A stretch of DNA of 16,803 nt, from the NCBI GenBank assembly GCA_900642245.1, contig CAAAJI010000284.1, positions 4,939-21,741 on the forward strand. The letters run 5' to 3'. Source of the stretch: Fragilaria radians. Lineage: Eukaryota > Bacillariophyta > Fragilariophyceae > Fragilariales > Fragilariaceae. How positions within the stretch are numbered: the first letter of the stretch is position 1; every line of letters starts with the position of its first letter. The position numbers were made by a program, and so were the translations under genes. This document shows, in pieces, positions 1 through 8,710 of the stretch. The notes below the pieces were generated by a model. The model searched no databases. It was not told the DNA's origin and saw nothing but the letters and a program-made list of their open reading frames with translations.

Positions 1-1902
1 TACTAGTACACTACTAAAAAAGTTTCACCTCCGGTCTAGCCGGTGCTACACCTTTGTTTGTACAGTAATACTCGAGAAAGTGATCGAGTAAGAGTACAGG
101 GTTTACAGAGTGAGCAACTAAAATCAATAGGGATACAGCTAATTCCAACGGTACCTGATTTAAAAATTGGGAAGTAAACTAATAATTCCTTTCTTCCATC
201 CAGAATTATAAACTAGAATGTTGCCGAGACTTTCAGTCGTAAACTGTAGAATACTTAACGCAATTGTCATTCAAATGCTACTGCAATATGGATTGATCTA
301 ATTGCATTATTAATCTGCAACTAAATGAAATTCCTTCAAAACAATGAAAAAATAAATAACACTATTCCTTTAAATTGAGGAAAATGATCTTTTGTGCTTC
401 TTAATCTTAAGTCTAATTATAACTGGTATAAAAGGCATTAATCATATCGATCACTTATACTGTTGTATGTTTGGGATTATTCTTATTGTATTAATCTAAT
501 CTTACATTTGCCTTATTTTTTAAACTGTCAAACAAGGAAAGAATATATTTTATAAAGTTAGCAAAACAATGATATTCACTTTGTACCAACAGCTTATTTT
601 GATTTTTTCACCGACAACCCTTGACGTTCCAATAACAGCAGCACCAATAACTTCTACAACAATGGCGCAAGAAAAAGCTAAAATATGTCTTTAAACCATA
701 GTTTTAATAGAAAAATGAAATTACTACCTTTAAACCTTCCTAATGCCAATGCTAAATCAATGGTATAATTTACTTTAAGTTCTGTGATTTTGAATGCAAC
801 TGTAGATACCACTGACATGTTAGATCAAGTAGTAAATAGGTTCACTAATGATAATCATAAACAACTTTGTCACACTGGAAATGTAAATTCAAAGATACAT
901 TCTCTTTTGTAAAATCGTTAACTCTGCGGAGCGAAGCAAGCACCAACTACTAGTATTCAGATAAAATAGCAGTTACGCGCTAGCTCCGGATAAACCTCAG
1001 ATTACTCTTGGTATCTTAAATATTGACTTGAATTTCAACAGGAGTTGCAATAATTGGTTGAAAACATTAGTGGTAGCTACTACACTTTGCATTGAGAATC
1101 AAAATAATTTCCTAGGTCATTCAATCATTATCTTGAAGAGCCATTAAAGCATATACTATCAAAGGTTTATGTTGTTTTCGTCACTAGAAGTTTTTCAGAA
1201 GAAAAAAGAGTGACTCATGATCACGTTCACAGTAGCAAAAGAAGCAATACCTTGACTAATGAAGTATCATCAATTTTATCTTCCAAGAGCAAAAGGATGT
1301 GACTCATGCACCCTAATCAAAGAAAAAGATGAAGAGGGCAATCATTTTTGTCTTCATGTCTTGCACCTTAACTAGATCATCTCGATTGCAAGGATAAACA
1401 GCTTCAAGCTGACTCTAGAACATTCTACATTCACTTTGTTATCTTGCTGTCATTAAGAAGATATCGTGTATTGGATTAAATTGTTAATCAATCAGCTATT
1501 GTGTTACTCTATTGCTTCATATTAAAATCTTGAATAAAACGTTATGAGGCTTTACATTTGCATCCAGTATTATATGATTCTATGATTTGCTTTCTCGTAC
1601 TTCAGAATAGGTGAAAAAATGATGATAGGTAAAAGATGAGGGAAGGTGATACCTACTTTCGATGCTTGATGGCAGCTTGGTTATTGGAGATTTCCATGGA
1701 TTAGAGCTTGGAAACACCGAAAATCCTCTTCTCCAACACAAGTATGGATTTTAATTTCAATAGAGTTTGTCTAAGAGCATGTCAACGCTTTGAACGCATA
1801 TATTACAAGACTTTCATCAATGGGGAGACCAATCTTGACGATGCTCCAACTTAAGTAGTGCCGCCCCTCCTTTGGACCCTTTTTCCTATCACGTTAGACC
1901 AT
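1..1902. other. Gene-free A+T-rich intergenic region
   Basis: I find no coding region, tRNA, rRNA or recognisable mobile element in these 1.9 kb. All frames on both strands are broken by frequent stops and the base composition is A+T-rich. The right end is the 3' flank of the minus-strand LRR gene, so its 3' UTR and poly(A) site should lie just left of 1903, but I see no clear signal. The only structure I can point to is the nested inverted repeat at 59-98, listed separately. Confidence 0.6.
59..98. repeat. Nested inverted repeat (possible hairpin)
   Basis: TACTCGA at 69-75 is the exact reverse complement of TCGAGTA at 84-90, with an 8-nt loop. An outer pair, TGTAC at 59-63 and GTACA at 94-98, continues the symmetry with short unpaired bases between. 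It could be the end of a decayed MITE-like element or a chance palindrome. No gene lies next to it. Confidence 0.4.
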
Positions 1903-4814
1903 TCAGAAGCATTCAGTACAACAAGGACACTCCAGTATAGAACAATCAGCTGTTAAGTTCAGAATGTCCAGACTGCAAATTTCATTTGGAATAGTTCCAG
2001 TCAGTAGATTGCTTTCAAGAAGCAATACGTCCAGGTTGGAAATTGTTCCCAATTCTGTAGGTACTGGTCCTTCAAGAGAATTGATTCGAAGTCGCATTAC
2101 TTCTACATTTGTTAAGGATCCCAATTCTGTAGGTATTTTCCCCGAGAGAGTATTATTAAAAAGTTCCAACTCCATTAAATCCTTCAATTGTCCAATCTCG
2201 GAAGGAATGGTTGACGTCAGAGCATTTTGAGAAAATCTTAAGGAAACTAGCTTTGTTAATTGCCCAACTTCCGTTGGGATCGCACCGGATAAGAAGGTGA
2301 TTTCTATGGCAAGGCTAGTCAGCGCTTGAAGATTACCAATTTCAGTGGGTATCACTCCTGACAATATATTAGTACTTAAGTCCAATACTTCCAAGTTCGT
2401 CAAAAGTCCTAATTCGGTTGGAATATCACCCTCAAATGCCGTTTCTCTCACATTCAAGACTTTCAATGTGGTCATAGCGGCTAGTTCACTTGGTATCAAG
2501 CCCTTCCAATAGTTAGTCCCCACATCGATTTGTTCAATCAGGGGAAGTTTGAATTCCACTGGAAACACACTTTCAAAGGAATTCGTATGAATGTTAAGTC
2601 GAACGAGGGAAGGGAGCATGAAAAGTGATTGTTGTAATTCGGGACCTAGAAAATTAGTAGAGATATCCAAGAGTCCCAAACTTGTTAGGCCGATGATTTC
2701 ACTAGTGATATTCCCCAACAACTGGTTTGTAAAGAGAAGCAAAATTTCCAAATTCGATAACAACCCAATTTCCGAGGGAATGGGACCAGTGATGGCATTT
2801 TCAAAGAGCCAAAGTCTTTCTGTATTGCGTAACGTAGATAATAAGCGGATTGAGAACAAGAACAATGCATGAGAGCTTAGGAAAATCTTACATAAATTTT
2901 CTTCGACATTGATGTTTGAAACTTACTTAGATTGACTAAAGCTCCCAATTCTGTGGGGAGGATCCCAGAAATACAGCTTTCACAAAATCCATCGGGGAAG
3001 TCCCGTGGATCGGACTTGGCGATTCTCAAATCAGAAAGGCGAGTTAAGAGACCCAGTTCTGTCGGCAGTGTCCCCTGAAGTTGATTATAAGACAGATCCA
3101 AGTATTCTAATTGAGTCATCTTTGCCAAGGGCGACTTTGAACCCTCTGGAAGAGTACCAGTGAACTCATTGTAGTAGAGGTCAAGATATTGTAATTGGGA
3201 CATAGTCTGAAAACTCTTCCAAGGAATCTCTCCCCGGATAAGATTGGAATTTAAATTCAAGGCTACCAAGTTGATAAGCTTACCCATGGAAGAGGGAAGA
3301 ACTTGTGATGACGACGACGATGATGATGATATTGGCTTTGAATTCTCGTCAACGCCAATTAGGTTCAGTGATAGATCCAGGGCCTCTGCAGTTGTATGGG
3401 GGAAAATGGTTTCATCCAGAGAAACGTAATGTTTAGAAAAAGGTGCGGACCAGAAGCACATGTTGACAAGAATTTTTCAAGGCTTTATGAATGTCGTACC
3501 TAAATCAGTCAAAGACCCTATGGATGATGGAATAACCCCAAAGATGATATTATTCGATAACGTGAGATTAGTGAGAGCTGACAATCCTTGAATTTCGCTC
3601 GGGAGAGTCCCAACAAGGTTATTGTCATCCAGGACGATTTCTGTTATCACTTGATTGTCTTGGCAGACCACACCATACCAAGGGATGTCTTGGTTTTTAT
3701 CTCCACAAACAGAACTACGTTTCGATGATGATGGCGTCCAACCTGTAGAAATCGTCCAATTATTGCCCTTGGTCGATGAATATAACACCAAGAGAACATA
3801 TGTTTGGGTAATTTCTATCTCATCTGTCTTGATGTTCCAATCTGATCGAAGGTCCATGAGTTCACGGTATGCCCAATATTGTGCTGTATTGGGATCATCC
3901 AAGGACCCATCGGTTGTGAGGTCTTTGTCTAGAAAGGAGAGAACTTCCTTGGCAGTAGGTGACTCTTGTGGAGAGGATAGTAGGGACGGTATAGATGACA
4001 AGGAGGCTGGAACCAACGAGGATGGTGATGACGCAGGACTATCCTGTGGTGGATAATCACCACCATTCGAATTGTCCTCTCGATGGGGCGTGCTGCTAGG
4101 TGACGACTTTATCAAAGATGGCTTGGGACTACTCTCGGGCATTACTGTTGATGCAGAAACCAATGGAATTGGAGATATTTGTTGAGGTACAAACCTAGTA
4201 TTTGGTTCTTCAGGAGGATTTGTGGATAGCACTGATAAAAGAGGTATCGGTTCTAACTGAAGAGGCATGCCACCCTGAACCGTTGGTGAAAGAGTCGGAC
4301 TACTGGGAACGTCAGAGGGAAATAAAGAGGGAAAGAAGGATCCCGATGGTGGCGGTGCTATCAAGGGTTCTTTAGCTACTTGGAATAGAACAATTTTGTT
4401 TTCACGGTGAGATAGATTCACGAAAATGAAATAAAAAATTGTTGGTAACTCACTAATTGGTTGATAGTTGTCCGAGATGGAAACATTCCTAGGTTTCGGA
4501 GGATCTACATGATGAAGAAGTGCAGAGTCACGTTCGGTTTTCGTGAGAAGGGAAGCTCGAAACATAAGACTCTGCCGTTGAAGTTCTGTCATTTCTCGAA
4601 AGTATACATTTCTTTCTCTTGTCACTTGCTGTTGTTGCTTTTGTTTTAATTCTAAATACGTTTGCGAACGAAGTTGTCGTTGTCGTTTTCGTTGTCGTTG
4701 TGGTTGACCTTGTGTATACATCCTAACCTTCAGGGTTGGGGATGAGAAGCAACACATTATCATCATTCCACCAACGAGGGTACGGTAGATGCGACCTTCC
4801 CTTGACAAAAGCAT
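1903..4814 (-). CDS. Secreted LRR protein, four exons, 864 aa (paralogue of 8711-11309)
   Basis: Exons on the minus strand: 4814-4454, 4357-3500, 3385-2927, 2819-1903 (TGA). They sum to 2595 nt in frame. Introns are GT-AG: 4453-4358 (96 nt), 3499-3386 (114 nt) and 2926-2820 (107 nt), all phase 1, placed by alignment with the plus-strand paralogue. Residues about 9-26 are hydrophobic and look like a signal peptide or anchor. Next come a Gln/Arg-rich stretch (36-63) and the motif HHVDPPKPRNV (101-111), then a Pro/Ser-rich linker (about 122-255). The LRR N-cap is at about 293-357 (NNW...VCG...WYGVVC). About 19 plant-type LRRs of roughly 24 residues (LxxLxLxxNxLxGxIPxEIG) follow, then a Cys-rich cap (LTADC...CPCCTEC). 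There is no kinase domain. Repeat 3 carries eight serines (426-433). A cell-surface or extracellular binding role is inferred; no ligand is known. The first intron acceptor is less certain, since 4379 is an in-frame alternative. Confidence 0.85.
3306..3329 (-). repeat. TCA/TCG trinucleotide run encoding eight serines
   Basis: Eight consecutive Ser codons (TCA and TCG, read on the minus strand) encode residues 426-433 of the minus-strand LRR protein. They sit in the loop of repeat 3, just before a GxIPSS-like segment. The plus-strand paralogue has only a short VSG there, so this is a lineage-specific microsatellite expansion kept in frame. Confidence 0.75.
4358..4453 (-). other. First intron of the minus LRR gene, length divisible by three and stop-free
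   Basis: The donor GTGAGT at 4453-4448 and acceptor ATAG ending at 4358 bound a 96-nt intron. The same acceptor context (TAG followed by CACCG) occurs at intron 1 of the plus paralogue, which is 98 nt. Read through, the 96 nt contain no stop and keep the frame, so retention would add 32 residues including a hydrophobic FYFIFV stretch. A second acceptor, CCAAG ending at 4379, also keeps the frame. Confidence 0.55.
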
Positions 4815-4967
4815 TTTACGTGGTCATTTAACATGTTTCTTCTTCGGCATCAATTCATCAATTTTTAATTTCGATTTTTGTTATACTTTCCTATTTAAAA
4901 TCCCATATCACTACAAGGTTTTCCTTCCAATTAAGGAATTTTTGTCTGGCGATTCAAGTGCCACATA

Positions 4968-5040
4968 CAAATTTCGGATTTGCTTGTGCTAGTAATACAA
5001 GTAATAGAGTAGACAATTTTCGGATTTGCTAAAACTAGTA
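4968..5040. repeat. Imperfect direct repeat, period about 46 bp
   Basis: Two copies of a roughly 26-bp unit with the core TTCGGATTTGCT and ending CTAGTA lie at 4968-4993 and 5014-5040. They look like a small tandem duplication upstream of the minus LRR gene. I see no gene or regulatory role that it clearly supports. Confidence 0.5.
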
Positions 5041-5921
5041 TTTTAAGTCATAGAATCTAACAACAACATTGGTCTTTAGTCGTCACTGATAAAAAAATAA
5101 AGTATCACACTATTTTTATATTCTCAAGATTTTGTTCCATGGTAATATTCACAAGATAATTTTAACTTATTTTAAAAAATATATACATTTTTGTGCATCA
5201 AATGGTATTGCTCTGATAGAAAGCCAAAACAATAGGCCAATTGGAAGGAAAGTGATAACTTGTTTTGGTTAGAAGTGGATTTTTGGTACAAGAGAAACCT
5301 ATCACATGGCTGGAAAAGTCATTGCATTGTGTCTAAACACCAGATCACTATGGGAGATGACAGTACTGTAAACTCTACGAAGGTAAGAGTCATAAGTTTT
5401 CATCACAATGAAGGATGGTGTTAGAGATGGCTATGGTTGACTCATTTTAGAGAATAAAGGAGTGATCTTCAAGTTTTTTGAACAGATTTAGGTGAAGATG
5501 TGCTTCTTGTAGTGGAATTAGAATGACCACAGAATATACTCAGAAACAATGGGTTTTGTCTCCAAATTGAAAAGTAAAGCAAAGAAAGCTGGTTTGAGGC
5601 TTTGCATTGATGTATGTTACTTCTAAAAGGGCTCCATCTGTTTCTGAATCTCAAGTGGAACCCTTGCATGTTAGGTAGACTCAAGCAGCCCGCTGAATTA
5701 AGTGTGTTTTAGACCTATCTTAATGCAAATTCAAGGATTCCATTTTAGTCCCGTCTCTCTAGATATGGAGAGTCCTTTAAGGTAACCTCAACGAAGAAAT
5801 CCATATAAAATTTCCGCGAGGTAAAAATGAAAATGGCAGCAGCATGAATGGTTCTAAATGATTAAGTCTTCCAAGAGCAAGACATTGCCATATCCAAGTA
5901 GCTAGGCAACGGCTTAAATAA

Positions 5922-6044
5922 GCTAAAGAAGCCATTTTGCTTTTGGGTTCGCAAAAGAATCAAGTTGACTACGCGGATGATTGCGCTGTTGCATGTGATG
6001 AAGGAATAATGGAGCACATTGTCGTTAATTTGAAGAATTCAAGT
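5922..6044 (+). pseudogene. Possible decayed reverse-transcriptase fragment (YADD box)
   Basis: A 41-codon stretch between stops (TAA at 5919, TGA at 6045) reads QVDYADDCAVAC followed by a helix-like IMEHIVVNLKN. Y-x-DD followed by small hydrophobic residues and then an amphipathic helix is the pattern of the reverse-transcriptase catalytic strand (motif C). The surrounding frames are broken, so if real it is a relic. The YADD form and spacing do not decide between a copia element and a LINE-type non-LTR element. The match is short and could be chance. Confidence 0.25.
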
Positions 6045-6892
6045 TGAAACTGTAACAAAGTTATAAAGTTTTCCTTGCCTGTGGGATAGAATGGAATGGA
6101 AAGGTATGTCAAGAGGGATGGTGGCGCAAGCAACAATTCTGAAGTGCTTAAAACATCTTAGCCGGAGTTGTAGAATATATTATTGCTTTTATTCAAGGTT
6201 GTTTGAAAAGAAGTATCTGTCTTGATACCTGAAAAAATCACATTTGGATCAATCGAAAAATGAAAAACTGGAATTTGATAGTATTTTCTAGTCACATGGC
6301 AACTTTCTTAACCGAGAGTTACGGATTTTCAAATTAAAAAAAGGAATGACATTGTTGTATGGGAATTCCTAATGAGACTATATTTACTTTTGAATCGCTT
6401 TGTATTACTATACAATCTTTAGATATAATTAATGCTTTCATGAAACTTCAATGCATTTAGAACATGAAGTAGCATTAGGAAATTAAAATGTTCTCCCAAC
6501 ATCTGCACGAAAATATTTTTTGAAAGGGGGATTCGGAGAAACCAATGGGAATTTTCTCAGATTTTTTTAGATCCCATGCAATCAATCGACATTGAACTTG
6601 TTTCTGTGTTCTGGTTTTTACTCCATCGTGTCAAAAATGCGATCATTATATATATGAAACTTATCGTATATTTCTACGTCTCTTTAGTACGTGACTAGGG
6701 ACTAGAACTCCCCCTCCAGTTCCCAAGGGCTTTCTAAATTCTACAAAACCGATTCGTGAATGGGTCATGTAGTGCGTGAATAGGGGTCAAGTAAAATATC
6801 AATTGCAAGAATCCACACACAAAATTCCAGCTACTTTGAAAGCAACGTAAAAGTCGATTCGTTCGTCAACTCTTTTAACTTTCCTTAGCAAA

Positions 6893-7588
6893 ATGAACAT
6901 GAATAATAAAGGGTTATGGCGTAGTACACCATCAGAAGAGAATTATTTGCTTTCGATGGAACGGGCAATGGACCATAACAACCAGGGAGTCGCACATCTA
7001 GAAGATGGTAATCATGAACAGGCGTTACTGGACGTTAACATAGCTTTACAATTCCTTAACTCTGCGGGAAGATTTCTAAAGGAAACAAATTTTCCAGAAA
7101 TTCCTGCAACAAGTTCTCACTGTTGTCGTCAAGCATATAAATGCATATCCACTCAGAACGCATTTGTTTGCAGTAACGCTTTCCTCTTGGATCATTCAGT
7201 TAAGCCCATATACTCCTGTGTGATTGAAAGTGCATCGGTCCTTTTAAATATGGCGCTTTGCTACCACATCAGCAGTTTGGAAGCCAGGTCAATTTCAAAT
7301 TCCATGTCGAATGCAGTAAAACTGTATAAGATGGCATACAATCTTTCCACACAATGTCATAGCGACAGTCGTCGTCACGACATCATTTTTTCTTCACTAA
7401 ATAATCTTGGACAATTGATGCATGATATGGGAGAATTTGATTTGTCGAGAGTTTATCTGGATGAATTGACATGTAAAGTGGTCCGGCTATTACAATCAAA
7501 TGAAGCAAGCGCAATCGATAATGGTCATGATTTCCTATTAAATGCTCTCGTACTAAAAAATCCCCACATCTGTGCACCAGCGGCATGA
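6893..7588 (+). CDS. TPR-like helical repeat protein, 231 aa, intronless
   Basis: A complete open frame from ATG at 6893 to TGA at 7588. Tetratricopeptide-like helices are visible: residues 29-55 (NNQGVAHLEDGNHEQALLDV, then NIALQFL), the segment LLNMALCYHIS at 117-127, a helix KLYKMAYNL at 143-151, and 170-200 starting NNLGQLMHDMGEFDLSRVYL. The end, PHICAPAA, resembles the C-terminus of a family common in diatoms with the same order of elements (NNxGxxxL, AFVxSN, NxALxYH, NNLGxxxxxxGE); I recognise this from memory, not a search. The protein has no signal peptide or membrane segment, so it is probably cytosolic or nuclear and works in protein-protein contacts. Its specific role is unknown. 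The next Met at residue 3 is also a possible start. It lies between the two LRR genes without sharing their structure. Confidence 0.8.
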   Translation: MNMNNKGLWRSTPSEENYLLSMERAMDHNNQGVAHLEDGNHEQALLDVNIALQFLNSAGRFLKETNFPEIPATSSHCCRQAYKCISTQNAFVCSNAFLLDHSVKPIYSCVIESASVLLNMALCYHISSLEARSISNSMSNAVKLYKMAYNLSTQCHSDSRRHDIIFSSLNNLGQLMHDMGEFDLSRVYLDELTCKVVRLLQSNEASAIDNGHDFLLNALVLKNPHICAPAA

Positions 7589-8710
7589 GGAATCCAAAAT
7601 ATAGTTTTATGTTGAACAGCGTTATCCTACGTCAAGCATGTGCCGAGAGATATCCACTGCCTTATTCGAAACCCGCGAAAAGCTTTGAATTGCACTGAAA
7701 TTCTGCGCTTCGACTAGATTACCATATTCCTAATGTCTTCATTAATCAGTACCTCTGCACGATGCCACACTAATTATATTTTCATTAGTTTATCACTATT
7801 TATTGCTGTAAATGTTTTGCATCCCTCACTTATTGGAAAATCAGGAAGAAATTCTATATTTTTCCAGCTCCAAAAGCGTATTGAAATCTTGGAGGGAATT
7901 TCGTATAAACTTCTAAGCACTTCTTTGAATGCAATGAGAAACTAACCTTTCCAGATCTCCCAGGTCTGTTCATCGGAAATTTCTTTTCATATTTTGAATT
8001 GACATCTGACTCTAGATTGGACCATAATACTTTGAAGATTTCCTATGTTTATTTTCATACTCTTCCTCTCCATGTAATAAGTCCCGTCAATTTTCTGCAA
8101 AATCTGTAAAAGATATTCAGCTTGCGGTTTTATGTCTTTGCTTCCGTTCAATCAGCTCGGCTGGGATGTTTGATTGAGAGCAAGCAACATGCTACTACTT
8201 ATCCTATTGGTAAAATGCATACAGCATTGTTAGATTGCGAGCTGGCTTGCAAAAGGTGAAAATGCATATTCATCGGAGGGGAAAAGTGTTATTCAAATTT
8301 TTACTCTCTTCCGAGAAACCTAAAATCTTGTATTTTAAATTTATTCAATATTTATAAATAGTTTATCAAAAGAGAAGAAAAAGCATACAATTGAAAATTC
8401 TGATGTCAAAAAAACGATTTGGAAATTTTTATCTCGAAATGACTTTGCAATAAAAAATCCTCGTACAGTAGTAGAAGACAATTCTGTGTTAGTCCCAAAT
8501 TCTTGATGGAGAATAGTAGTACTTCCCACTAGATACTACATATACATGTGTTGATATGATGCCGATCAACGGAAAGTAAACTTAAAATGCAGCCCCACAA
8601 ATTTGGCGTGATTTGGTATCCACAAACACTTGAAAAATTAAGGAATCGGAAGTCTTCGCCACTTATGGTGCAACCTACCCAAGCAAGAACAAAAGTTTGT
8701 ATGGGTTGAG
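7589..8710. other. Intergenic region upstream of the plus LRR gene
   Basis: About 1.1 kb of A+T-rich DNA. It should contain the 3' UTR of the TPR-like gene and the promoter of the plus-strand LRR gene, but I cannot point to core signals. Two short open frames (7733-7945 plus, 8341-8529 minus) have no recognisable domain, no paralogue in the window and low-complexity composition, so I do not call them genes. Confidence 0.5.

Larger units (their letters stand above)
4815..6892. other. Intergenic region between the minus LRR gene and the TPR-like gene
   Basis: This 2.1-kb stretch should hold the promoters of the minus LRR gene (left) and the TPR-like gene (right), but I see no convincing TATA or other core element. 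It has an imperfect direct repeat (4968-4993 and 5014-5040) and a possible reverse-transcriptase relic (5922-6044). Short open frames such as the minus-strand one at 5469-5684 show no family resemblance I can name. The region may be largely decayed transposon sequence. Confidence 0.5.

Noticed and set aside
3386..3461. N-terminal extension of exon 3 (an open frame starting with a Met at 3461)
   Set aside because: It lies in intron 2. The paralogue and the CTGCAG acceptor ending at 3386 show the coding part begins at 3385.
3655..4056. 133-codon plus-strand open frame opposite the minus LRR gene
   Set aside because: Antisense shadow of exon 2; its composition follows from the Pro/Ser-rich coding strand.
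1903..4814. LRR receptor kinase
   Set aside because: There is no kinase domain and no membrane segment after the LRRs; the frame ends in a Cys-rich cap matched in the paralogue.
5469..5684. 71-codon minus-strand open frame as a gene
   Set aside because: No recognisable domain, no good context, and it sits in a region of broken frames.
5685..5710. Similarity of CCCGCTGAATTAAG to the conserved start of large-subunit rRNA
   Set aside because: Only about 14 bases resemble it, with a base missing, and the sequence on either side does not match rRNA. Taken as chance.
7733..7945. 70-codon plus-strand open frame after the TPR-like gene
   Set aside because: The start resembles a hydrophobic leader, but the rest has no domain or paralogue; not enough to call a gene.
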